Source: Chlorobiales bacterium
GTDB taxonomy: Bacteria > Bacteroidota > Chlorobiia > Chlorobiales > Chlorobiaceae
NCBI GenBank assembly: GCA_022360275.1
Contig: JAKSDC010000186.1
Span: 1-32,690, forward strand
DNA length: 32,690 nucleotides
Direction of reading: 5' to 3'
Both the position numbers and the translations under genes were made by a program. The notes below the pieces were generated by a model, which saw only the letters and a list, made by a program, of their open reading frames with translations, searched no databases and was not told where the DNA came from. Position 1 is the first letter of the stretch; every line of letters begins with the position of its first letter. Shown piece after piece: positions 26,150-32,690 of the stretch.

Positions 26150-26776
26150 TCAACTTTCCAACAGCGTCTTTCTGGTTTTCGGTGTTGGTCCCGGCTTTGA
26201 TTTCGAAACATAAACATTCCCGGCAATGTAACGTCGCCAGAACAGATCGGTGCTTTTGGTAATGCCTATTCTTTTCGATGAACAGATTATTTCTTGCGGG
26301 ATATTATCGCCTTCTTCAAGAAAAACGGTATTGCCTGAAAGGCGCATGCCGTTATGTGCAAGTGTTATATCCATAGCTCTGGTGAGCTTTCCCGGGCCGT
26401 TCATAAGATCGACCGTTCGCATGACTTCGCGGTTCTTTTGCATCTCTTCAAGACCGCTCACGGGTTCCATGGCCCTGATGAGCACTGCGCCTGCAACCCC
26501 TTCAGGTTCGGTAACGATGTTCATGAGGTTGTGGCAGCCGTAGGTGAAATATACGTAAAGCGTTCCGGGAGACCCATACATGACTCTGTTTCTCTTCGTC
26601 ATACCCCGAAATGCGTGACAAGCTTCGTCACCGTTGGCAAGGTATGCCTCGGTTTCGACGATTCTGCCTTTGTAGTATCGACTGTCTGCAGCGTTATGTA
26701 CGAAAACTTTACCCAGAAGAAGTTCAGCCAGCAGAAGTGTCGGCTTTGTGAAAAAATCTTCTCCCAGCTTTCCCAT
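26150..26776 (-). CDS. 3-methyladenine DNA glycosylase (AAG/MPG family)
   Basis: This base-excision repair enzyme removes alkylated purines from DNA. It has 208 residues and matches the AAG/MPG (not TagA or AlkA) family. It shows LLGKVFVH, the catalytic glutamate in GRIVETEAYL, DEACHAFRGMTKRNRVMYG, GTLYVYFTYGCHNLMNIV, GAVLIRAMEP and NGPGKLTRAMDI. ATG 26776 is the only sensible start. It is divergent from parA, with a 98-nt shared upstream region, and is followed closely by mgtE. Confidence 0.95.
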   Translation of the reverse strand: MGKLGEDFFTKPTLLLAELLLGKVFVHNAADSRYYKGRIVETEAYLANGDEACHAFRGMTKRNRVMYGSPGTLYVYFTYGCHNLMNIVTEPEGVAGAVLIRAMEPVSGLEEMQKNREVMRTVDLMNGPGKLTRAMDITLAHNGMRLSGNTVFLEEGDNIPQEIICSSKRIGITKSTDLFWRRYIAGNVYVSKSKPGPTPKTRKTLLES

Positions 26777-26798
26777 TGAGCAATAGTGGTATTATTGT

Positions 26799-26826
26799 TT
26801 GTAAAAGTTGACTCAAGTATTATAAT
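26799..26826 (+). promoter_or_regulatory. Putative promoter of parAB
   Basis: A perfect -10 hexamer TATAAT at 26821-26826 lies 16 nt downstream of a TTGTAA (four of six matches to the -35 consensus). This would give a leader of about 40 nt before the parA ATG. It sits in the spacer between divergent genes. Confidence 0.5.
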
Positions 26827-26874
26827 TTAGCAAGTCGTGGCGGAAGAACAACATGATAGATCCTCTAAGGGAAG

Positions 26875-27669
26875 ATGGGCAGAATTATCGCGATAGCAAA
26901 CCAGAAAGGCGGGGTTGGCAAGACAACGACGGCGGTCAATATTGCGGCCTCTATTGCTATTTCCGAGTTCAAAACGTTGCTCATAGACATTGATCCTCAG
27001 GCGAACGCTACTTCTGGGTTTGGTCTCGAGACCGAAGAAGAGATCGAAAACACCTTTTACCATGTTATGGTTCAGGGCGGGGATATCAAGGAGGCAATAC
27101 GCCCCTCAAGCCTTGAGTTCCTTGATGTTGTTCCGTCCAACGTGAACCTTGTCGGCATGGAAGTGGAGCTTGTCAATATGCGTGAGAGGGAGTACGTGAT
27201 GCAGAAGGCCCTGAAAGAGATAAGGGACAAATACGATTACATTATTATAGATTGTCCCCCGTCACTTGGTTTGATTACACTCAATTCTCTTACCGCAGCC
27301 GACTCGGTACTTATTCCGGTACAGGCAGAGTATTATGCACTCGAAGGCCTTGGCAAGCTGCTCAATACCATCAGTATTGTCAGGAAACACCTGAACCCGA
27401 GACTTTCGATCGAAGGGGTACTGGTTACCATGTTCGATGCCCGTTTACGTCTTGCCGGCCAGGTTGCAGAAGAGGTGAAAAAATTTTTCAAGGACAAGGT
27501 TTATAGAACCTATATACGGAGAAATGTTCGTCTTTCAGAAGCTCCCAGCCATGGCAAACCTGCGCTGCTCTACGATGCGCAAAGTCTCGGCTCAAAGGAT
27601 TATCTCGATCTTGCTCAGGAGATTTTCGAGAGGGACGGTAATATCAAGAAGTTCAAGGTCAGGCGTTAG
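26875..27669 (+). CDS. parA: Chromosome partitioning ATPase ParA (Soj)
   Basis: The protein has 264 residues and is a deviant-Walker ATPase: KGGVGKTTTAVNIAAS carries the signature lysine K11 and the P-loop K16/T17. LLIDIDPQANATSGFG and YDYIIIDCPPSLGLITLNSL give switch I and Walker B. It binds DNA non-specifically as an ATP dimer and works with ParB and parS to segregate the chromosome origin. The small size without an N-terminal helix-turn-helix is typical of chromosomal Soj. The start is at ATG 26875, preceded by TAAGGGAAG. parB follows after 136 nt with no visible gene between. Confidence 0.96.
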   Translation: MGRIIAIANQKGGVGKTTTAVNIAASIAISEFKTLLIDIDPQANATSGFGLETEEEIENTFYHVMVQGGDIKEAIRPSSLEFLDVVPSNVNLVGMEVELVNMREREYVMQKALKEIRDKYDYIIIDCPPSLGLITLNSLTAADSVLIPVQAEYYALEGLGKLLNTISIVRKHLNPRLSIEGVLVTMFDARLRLAGQVAEEVKKFFKDKVYRTYIRRNVRLSEAPSHGKPALLYDAQSLGSKDYLDLAQEIFERDGNIKKFKVRR

Positions 27670-27805
27670 TAGTAGCTCTGCCGGGCTTTATGTTGACAAT
27701 GCATTATGCCTGACTTGAGCGATTGTTCGGGCACATTGAAGATGCAAAGTACAGGAGCCGGACGATACACTATTCAGTACACTGTTGAAACGATCGATTT
27801 AGGAT

Positions 27806-28696
27806 ATGGCGAAACAAGCATTAGGAAAAGGCCTCAAAGCCCTCATTCCCGATGAAGGTTTTATACCGGCAGACAGAGGAGATGAAGAGGTTTGGGCGCC
27901 GACAGGTTCCGTGGGAAGTCTTCCGGTTGAAAAAATCAGGGTAAACCCGTTTCAGCCAAGAAAAGACTTCGATGAAGAAGCGCTTGAAGATCTGAAAAAC
28001 TCTATTATCGAGAACGGAGTTATTCAACCGGTAACGGTCAGCAAAGATGGTGACGGTTATCAGTTGATCAGCGGCGAAAGAAGACTCCGTGCGGTGCGAA
28101 AAGCAGGTTTCAAGTTTATTCCCGGCTATATCATCGAAGCGCATGAAGACGCAGGCAAGCTGGAACTGGCGCTTATTGAAAACATTCAGCGTGAAGACCT
28201 CAACGCTATAGAGATTGCCATTGCACTGAAAAGTCTGGTCACCACCTGCAACCTGACACAGGATGAAGTCGCTCAGAAAGTCGGCAAAAACCGCTCTACC
28301 ATCAGCAATTTCCTCAGATTGCTGAAACTGCCGTCGGCAATACAGGACAGTATCCGCCGGAAAGAAATCTCGTCAGGTCACGCAAGAGCGCTGATCAATC
28401 TGCCGAACCAGAAGCAGCAGGTTAAGGTCTGGCAACAGATCATCAGGAGGGAACTGTCCGTTCGTCAAACCGAGGAACTTGTCAAAAAACTGTTCAGAGA
28501 AGCACCTCAAAAGGCTGTCGGCGCGAAAGATACAGGTGATGTTTCTCCCTATGAACATATTGAGTCGCAGTTACGGGAACGGTTTGCAACAAAAGTCAGG
28601 ATAGTGGAAAAAAACAGGGGCAAGGGTGAGATTCATATACAGTATTTTTCGCCGGACGATCTGGAGAGAATCCTCGAAATAATGAATTATGAATAA
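27806..28696 (+). CDS. parB: Chromosome partitioning protein ParB (Spo0J)
   Basis: The protein has 296 residues. The N-terminal MAKQALGKGLKALIP motif, which stimulates ParA in relatives, is followed by the ParB/Srx CTPase region. That region has IRVNPFQPRKDF, ENGVIQPVTV and GERRLRAVRKAG, then ALIENIQREDLNAIE. The KorB-type helix-turn-helix (TQDEVAQKVGKNRSTISNFL) and a C-terminal dimer domain end it. It loads onto parS sites as a CTP-dependent clamp. I found no match to the parS consensus (TGTTTCACGTGAAACA) by eye in this window. The last 8 nt overlap the next gene. Confidence 0.96.
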   Translation: MAKQALGKGLKALIPDEGFIPADRGDEEVWAPTGSVGSLPVEKIRVNPFQPRKDFDEEALEDLKNSIIENGVIQPVTVSKDGDGYQLISGERRLRAVRKAGFKFIPGYIIEAHEDAGKLELALIENIQREDLNAIEIAIALKSLVTTCNLTQDEVAQKVGKNRSTISNFLRLLKLPSAIQDSIRRKEISSGHARALINLPNQKQQVKVWQQIIRRELSVRQTEELVKKLFREAPQKAVGAKDTGDVSPYEHIESQLRERFATKVRIVEKNRGKGEIHIQYFSPDDLERILEIMNYE

Positions 28697-29282
28697 AAAG
28701 AGCGGGATAAGGGCTGCGATATTCTTTGCGGTTACGCTTGCGATGATTACAGCACCTTCATCTATCAGGGCAGGAGAACCGGTCTTTCCGGATAACAAAG
28801 CTGCAGGAGATGCGATCCAGGGGGCGCTTTTTGCCGAAGTGCAGCATGACGGCGCTCGGCAGAGCGAAGACGACGGTCAGCGGCTGGAGCCCTGGAAAGT
28901 CGCAATGATATCCGCAGTGCTTCCCGGCTACGGTCAGGTGTATAACGGTGCCATCTGGAAAGTTCCTATCCTTTACGGGCTTCTGGGCTATTTCGGCTAC
29001 CGTGCTTTTGATTATAACGACAGCTATAAAGAATTCAGGGACAAGTACGCCCAGGATCCCGACGGGCCCGATGCGTCCTATTTTCAGGAGGAACGGGACC
29101 GTTACCAGGAAAAACGTAACCAGCAGTTTCTGTTTCTCGCGCTGGCCTATCTTGCCGGAATTGTCGATGCTTATGTCGACGCTCACCTGTATGATTTCGA
29201 TACGATTTCGGAGGAAGGGATTTCATCGGTATACGGGCCGGAAGAACCTTATCCTTCTGTAAGTGTCAGTTTGAGATTTTGA
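28689..29282 (+). CDS. DUF5683 membrane or envelope protein
   Basis: The protein has 197 residues. A signal-like N-terminus (KKSGIRAAIFFAVTLAMIT, cleavage near IRAGE) is followed by the DUF5683 pattern WKVAMISAVLPGYGQVYNGAIWKVPILYGLLGYFGYRAF (here positions about 71-109), a charged helical stretch (YFQEERDRYQEKRNQQ), and FLALAYLAGIVDAYVDAHLYDFD. Its function is unknown. The pattern suggests two hydrophobic segments. ATG 28689 overlaps the end of parB by 8 nt, which implies translational coupling to the partition operon; in Bacteroidota and Chlorobiota this family often follows parB. Confidence 0.88.
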   Translation: MNKKSGIRAAIFFAVTLAMITAPSSIRAGEPVFPDNKAAGDAIQGALFAEVQHDGARQSEDDGQRLEPWKVAMISAVLPGYGQVYNGAIWKVPILYGLLGYFGYRAFDYNDSYKEFRDKYAQDPDGPDASYFQEERDRYQEKRNQQFLFLALAYLAGIVDAYVDAHLYDFDTISEEGISSVYGPEEPYPSVSVSLRF

Positions 29283-29403
29283 TATTCAAACATCCATTCA
29301 ACGGGGTGGCATGGCTTTTCGGTAGTTATAGTTTCAGTGAATAGCATGTATCTTCCAGCTATCAGGCTATTTTGACTTTTAACTTTTGAATTTTGACTTT
29401 TTT
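29283..29403 (+). other. Spacer upstream of dapB
   Basis: This gap of 121 nt has no coding signal. From about 29358 it consists of short degenerate units (AGCTATCA, GGCTATTT, TGACTTTT, AACTTTTG, AATTTTGA) that run right up to the dapB ATG and leave no recognisable ribosome binding site. Confidence 0.6.
29370..29399 (+). repeat. 30-nt repeat upstream of dapB start (copy B)
   Basis: It begins TTTTGACTTTTAACTTTTGA and ends ATTTTGACTT. It differs from the copy upstream of the esterase gene (21752-21781, - strand) at only three of 30 positions. In both places the gene start lies just downstream in the same orientation. Confidence 0.8.
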
Positions 29404-30150
29404 ATGAAGTACGCGCTCGTTGGATATGGAAAAATGGGACAACAGGTTGCCGGTGTAATAGAGGAATCCGGAGAGCATGAGGTCCATACAATTCTCGATG
29501 TCGATGCGGCAATTACAAAGGAGAGTTTTGCCGGAAACGACGTCATCATAGATTTTACCGTCCGGGATGCTTTTCTTGCCAACCTCCCTGCCATGCTTGC
29601 TTCGCAGGTCCCGGTCGTTGTTGGAACGACCGGCTGGGATGATGATATGCCCATGGTCCGGAAAAAGGTTGAAGAGTCCGGTGCCTCGCTCATGTACTCA
29701 GCGAACTTTTCCCTCGGCGTCAACATATTTCTTCGAACCGTCCGTGATGCAGCACGGATGATCGCTCCTTTCGATGCATTCGATATTGCGTTTGCCGAAC
29801 AGCACCATACCGCCAAAGCGGACTTTCCGAGCGGGACCGCCCTGAGAGCGGCGGAGATGATTCTCGAAGCCAATTCCCGCAAAAAGACCATAGTCAGCCA
29901 GCTCTCGACAGAGAAAAAAATAGCTCCGGAAGAATTGCAGGTCGCAGCAATCAGGCTCGGTTCGGTTTTCGGGCAGCACTCCGCATATATCAACTCGGAG
30001 TTCGACGATATCGTTATTTCGCATACCGCCAGAAACCGCAGAGGGTTTGCCGGAGGAGCGGTTCAGGCAGGCAAATGGCTTGCCGCCAAGCACCTTGTTC
30101 AGCCGGGTTTTTATACCATGGATAACTTTCTTGACGAGGTACTTGGCTGA
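29404..30150 (+). CDS. dapB: 4-hydroxy-tetrahydrodipicolinate reductase
   Basis: This enzyme reduces the DapA product in the lysine and diaminopimelate pathway, which feeds peptidoglycan. It has 248 residues. It shows the Rossmann motif VGYGKMGQQV, the VVVGTTGWDDD segment, SANFSLGVNIF, and the substrate-binding block EQHHTAKADFPSGTALRAAE with the catalytic His pair and Lys. It also has SHTARNRRGFAGGAVQAGKWL. The frame opens at a TTG at 29386, but that part is the 30-nt repeat. ATG 29404 is the proper start and aligns with homologues. A small membrane protein gene begins 1 nt after the stop. Confidence 0.95.
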   Translation: MKYALVGYGKMGQQVAGVIEESGEHEVHTILDVDAAITKESFAGNDVIIDFTVRDAFLANLPAMLASQVPVVVGTTGWDDDMPMVRKKVEESGASLMYSANFSLGVNIFLRTVRDAARMIAPFDAFDIAFAEQHHTAKADFPSGTALRAAEMILEANSRKKTIVSQLSTEKKIAPEELQVAAIRLGSVFGQHSAYINSEFDDIVISHTARNRRGFAGGAVQAGKWLAAKHLVQPGFYTMDNFLDEVLG

Positions 30151-30151
30151 G

Positions 30152-30652
30152 GTGGATTATTCAGAAGAGAAATTCAGGGCGATTGCCATAGGCGGACTGC
30201 TTATACTCCTCACCACGACGTTCCCTTATCTGACGCTCATTAACGCGCTGTTTTTTGTCGGAATACTTTTCAGCGGAGCTGTCGCCGCTTACTATTACAT
30301 CGTCAAATGTCAGGTTCGGCTCAGCATGTCGGAAGCGTTTGTTTTTTCGAGCCTTGCCGGGATTGCGGGCAGCGTGCTCTCGGTGACGGCAGGCTACATC
30401 CTGATAACGGTTTTTAATTACCGGCCGGGGATCGAAGGCCTTCTGCTTCTTTCTGAATGGTTGAGAGGCATGTCGCCCGAACAGGATGCTTTCCTGAACC
30501 AGGTGCAGGAGATGTTGCAAGCTCCGGTAGAGATGACCTTTGTAGACTACCTCATCAGTCTTCCCATAACTATCTTCATCTATACTCCGATTGCTGGTCT
30601 GGGAGGGGTCTTTGCCGTCTGGCGACTGAAACGGCAGGCTGTGAAAAATTGA
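30152..30652 (+). CDS. Small polytopic membrane protein
   Basis: The protein has 166 residues from GTG 30152, with four hydrophobic segments: about 10-30 (IGGLLILLTTTFPYLTLINA), 32-50, 64-88 (FVFSSLAGIAGSVLSVTAGY) and 130-155. A polar loop of about 30 residues separates the last two. I recognise no family; DUF4199-like proteins of Bacteroidota have a comparable layout but the match is not firm. The open frame reaches back to 30047 inside dapB. That part has no membrane character and overlaps a conserved gene, so I chose GTG 30152, 1 nt after the dapB stop (TTG 30143 is an alternative). It is probably co-transcribed with dapB. Confidence 0.75.
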   Translation: MDYSEEKFRAIAIGGLLILLTTTFPYLTLINALFFVGILFSGAVAAYYYIVKCQVRLSMSEAFVFSSLAGIAGSVLSVTAGYILITVFNYRPGIEGLLLLSEWLRGMSPEQDAFLNQVQEMLQAPVEMTFVDYLISLPITIFIYTPIAGLGGVFAVWRLKRQAVKN

Positions 30653-30749
30653 CTGTTTTCGATTGTTTTGGAAAAACGGAATATGTGAGTTGTGTGTTAG
30701 AGTGTTATCCGCTTAGAAGAAGCTGCGAAACGTAAACAAGGACTCTGCC

Positions 30750-31829
30750 ATGTCTCTTCTGTTCGCTCCGACAAATCTCGGGCCTTTGCCGCTTCGGAAC
30801 CATATGGTCATGGCTCCGATGACCCGTAGCCGTGCAACCGGCAACGTACCGAACGAGCTGATGGCGGAATACTACGAACAGCGCAGTTCAGCCGGGCTCA
30901 TTATTACCGAGGGAACAGCACCCTCGCCGAACGGTCTGGGTTATCCGCGCATTCCGGGAGTATTTTCCTGTGCCCAGACAGAAGGATGGAAAACCGTGAC
31001 AATTGCTGTTCACCGGAACGGTGGTAAAATCTTCCTGCAGCTCATGCACTGCGGACGGATAGCTCATCCACTGAACATGCCTGCTGGTGCTCGTGTGATT
31101 GCGCCTTCTGCCGTTGCGGCATCCGGAAAGATGTATACGGACAACGACGGAATGCAGCCCTACCCTGTTCCTGAGGAAATGAGCGAAGAGGATATCAGGG
31201 CAACCATAGAGGAATACGCGCAGGCTTCGCGGAGTGCCTTTATCGTAGGTTTTGACGGCATCGAACTGCACGGTGCGAACGGTTACCTGATCGAACAGTT
31301 CATTCGTCCCAACACCAACCTGCGCACCGACGGTTACGGTGGTCCGATAGAAAACCGTGCCCGTTTCATGCTTGAAGTGGTTGAAGCGGTGACCGGCGCA
31401 ATCGGCAAGGAGAGGGTCGGTATCAGGCTTTCGCCGTTCGGCGTGTTCAACGACATGCCGCTTTACGATGCGATGGAAGAGGAGTACGGCTATCTTGCCC
31501 GGGAGCTCGACAAGACAGGGCTCGCCTACATTCATCTTGTCGATCACTTTTCGATGGGCACGCCGGTGGTGCCCGATTCCATCAAGGAGACTTTTCGCAG
31601 GGAATTCAAGAGAACGTTGATTCTCTCCGGCGGCTATGACGCCGAACGAGCCGAAAGCGATCTTGAAGCCGGAAAATGCGACCTCATAGCGGTCGGGCGG
31701 CCATTCCTCGCCAATCCCGATCTTGTGGAACGCTGGAAGACCGGCGCCCCTCTGAACGAACCGGACATGAGCACCGCCTATTCCCACGGCCCGAAAGGAT
31801 ATATCGATTATCCGACGCTGGAAGGGTAG
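30750..31829 (+). CDS. Old yellow enzyme family alkene reductase
   Basis: The protein has 359 residues and is an FMN enzyme with a TIM-barrel fold. The N-terminus LFAPTNLGPLPLRNHMVMAPMTRSRA and the FMN-binding LIITEGTAPSPNG are typical. H174 and N177 in ELHGANGYLIEQF form the substrate pair that binds the carbonyl of activated alkenes. RTDGYGGPIENRARF and the late LILSGGYDAERAESDL and LIAVGRPFLANPDLVERW complete the family pattern (NemA or OPR-like, class I). It reduces electrophilic alkenes, and some relatives reduce nitro compounds, with NAD(P)H. Its cellular role here is probably detoxification. An AAGGA precedes ATG 30750. It stands alone. Confidence 0.94.
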   Translation: MSLLFAPTNLGPLPLRNHMVMAPMTRSRATGNVPNELMAEYYEQRSSAGLIITEGTAPSPNGLGYPRIPGVFSCAQTEGWKTVTIAVHRNGGKIFLQLMHCGRIAHPLNMPAGARVIAPSAVAASGKMYTDNDGMQPYPVPEEMSEEDIRATIEEYAQASRSAFIVGFDGIELHGANGYLIEQFIRPNTNLRTDGYGGPIENRARFMLEVVEAVTGAIGKERVGIRLSPFGVFNDMPLYDAMEEEYGYLARELDKTGLAYIHLVDHFSMGTPVVPDSIKETFRREFKRTLILSGGYDAERAESDLEAGKCDLIAVGRPFLANPDLVERWKTGAPLNEPDMSTAYSHGPKGYIDYPTLEG

Positions 31830-31910
31830 GGAAGAGTCCTCTTATTTTTGCGATACAATTTACAGTTCTTTTGAGCATCGACTCTTTTCCCTTGTTTATT
31901 TTCCTACTGA

Positions 31911-32198
31911 TTATGTGGTTTTGAATGTTTTCAGATCAAGACTGTAATCAGGGAATTCGGTGAAGATTTGTTTGTCAGAGGTATAAAGCTTCAGATCATA
32001 TCTTTTGGCAAGAGCTACAAATTCACAGTCATAAGCTGAGCATTTTGAGGAACTTGTAAGAGCGATAACTTTTTCGGAACTTACAGGTATTTCGTTCCTT
32101 TCCATGAAGGATTCAGCTTCATGCATGATTGGCAGTGCATCCTGGGATGTCAGATGGCCCTGCTGCATATAGGCGGCAAGGATGTTTCTGAACTCAAT
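31911..32198 (-). pseudogene. Truncated VapC-type PIN-domain toxin (C-terminal half)
   Basis: The C-terminal half of a PIN nuclease is readable: IEFRNILAAYMQQGHLT, then HEAESFM, SSSKCSAYDCEFVALAKRYD, LKLYTSDKQIF and FPDYSLDLKTF. The acidic residues of CSAYDCEFVALA and TSDKQ belong to the metal site. Family members have about 130-140 residues. The first 45 or so, with the leading catalytic Asp, are missing. Family resemblance fades upstream of 32198 and an in-frame TGA lies at 32232-32234, beyond which another gene begins on the opposite strand. An ATG at 32168 could start an 85-residue product, but it would lack the active site. No VapB antitoxin is nearby. This looks like a relic of a toxin-antitoxin locus. 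Confidence 0.8.
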
Positions 32199-32247
32199 TA
32201 CTAATGATACGGTAAATATAAATGTTGAATGTCAGAAGGACTAAGCT

Positions 32248-32690
32248 ATGCATAAACGTAAAGAACAAAATTCTCAAATAAGTTTCGTCGCTTATCTCCT
32301 CCTCTTTGTGGTGGTAGTAGCATTAGGGACAGGAATTTTTCTCCAAAAAAATACGCTGAAGAAAGTGGAAGGAATAGCTGTTTCAGTTGAGCAAGCTAAA
32401 GTCAGCAAGTTCTATGTGCTTCGTGGTCCAGCTATGGTGAAGGATGACACTTTAAGCGTTGAGCCTAATTTAGTAGAATGGTTCACTAATCGACCAGAGC
32501 GTAAAGCTGGCCAAATGACGGCTGAAAATCTGTCTAATATATGGGATAAAACTTTTAAAGATTCAGCACCTAATGCAGCAATAGTTGGTGACGAAGTTGA
32601 TGCAGTTGTTGAATTGGTGAGTGCTGTGTCGGTAGATAGAAGTATAGATTTTGAATATCAAGTGATTGAAGGTCAGCTCAAAAATGGCAA
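32248..32690 (+). CDS. Orphan membrane-anchored protein, 3' end cut by window
   Basis: The frame is open from ATG 32248 to the window edge, at least 147 residues. GAAGGA lies 7 nt upstream of the ATG. After a short charged N-terminus (MHKRKEQNSQ) comes one strong membrane segment (FVAYLLLFVVVVALGTGIFL, about residues 13-32), so the rest should face the periplasm. The exported part includes VEWFTNRPERKAGQMTAENL, an F-T-x-R-P-x-R-x-A-G pattern, followed by IWDKTF and PNAAIVGDEVDAVVEL. I have seen similar segments in uncharacterised secreted proteins but know no named domain. It is clearly more AT-rich than the genes to its left, and its codon use differs (many ATA, TTA and AAT codons), which suggests horizontal acquisition. 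Confidence 0.78.
   Translation, partial: MHKRKEQNSQISFVAYLLLFVVVVALGTGIFLQKNTLKKVEGIAVSVEQAKVSKFYVLRGPAMVKDDTLSVEPNLVEWFTNRPERKAGQMTAENLSNIWDKTFKDSAPNAAIVGDEVDAVVELVSAVSVDRSIDFEYQVIEGQLKNG

Noticed and set aside
26777..28700. parS site near parAB
   Set aside because: I looked for the 16-nt TGTTTCACGTGAAACA-type palindrome on both strands and saw no convincing match; a computed scan over the whole genome is needed.
31830..31860. Terminator after the old-yellow-enzyme gene
   Set aside because: AAGAG and CTCTT with a following T-rich run give only a 4-5 bp stem with a tiny loop, too weak to annotate.

Overview
The window looks like chromosome of a green sulfur bacterium (Chlorobiaceae, perhaps Prosthecochloris or Chlorobium). 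This is inferred from a parA-parB-DUF5683 order followed by dapB, a roughly 50% GC coding style, weak or absent Shine-Dalgarno sequences and short degenerate intergenic repeats. No 16S rRNA or photosynthesis gene is present to confirm it. I found no rRNA, tRNA, CRISPR array, transposase or complete mobile element.

Positions 1-5816 are a signalling region. It holds the tail of a SIMPL (DUF541) protein, a GluR0-like ligand-gated potassium channel, a FIST-domain ligand sensor and a soluble PAS hybrid histidine kinase with two receiver domains and an HPt domain. The kinase runs directly into an oxidative pentose-phosphate cluster (5820-11013). In that cluster gnd-zwf on the + strand converge with tkt-pgl on the - strand. 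Together these genes take glucose-6-phosphate to ribulose-5-phosphate and feed it into the sugar-phosphate rearrangements.

Positions 11283-17252 hold mixed envelope and housekeeping genes: a DUF2278 protein with a suspicious 5' end, a rhodanese, a polytopic membrane protein, a DUF4412-like lipoprotein with a Met-rich tail, and two L,D-transpeptidases of different families. Positions 17296-26776 are a long - strand block. In transcription order it reads 3-methyladenine DNA glycosylase, mgtE, ETF-quinone oxidoreductase, mnmA, a carboxylesterase and cobalamin-dependent metH.

Positions 26875-30652 on the + strand hold parA, parB, a DUF5683 protein, dapB and a small membrane protein. An old-yellow-enzyme reductase follows. 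The right edge (31911-32690) looks like accessory DNA: the C-terminal half of a VapC-type PIN toxin lies back to back with an AT-rich orphan gene that has an N-terminal membrane anchor and is cut by the window edge.

The most notable non-coding signals are these. A 30-nt sequence, 27/30 identical, lies just upstream of the start codons of two unrelated genes (dapB and the esterase). An 8-bp-unit degenerate repeat forms a long hairpin between mgtE and the ETF-quinone oxidoreductase gene. The most interesting candidate system is the amino-acid-gated channel, FIST sensor and hybrid kinase cluster that leads into gnd-zwf.
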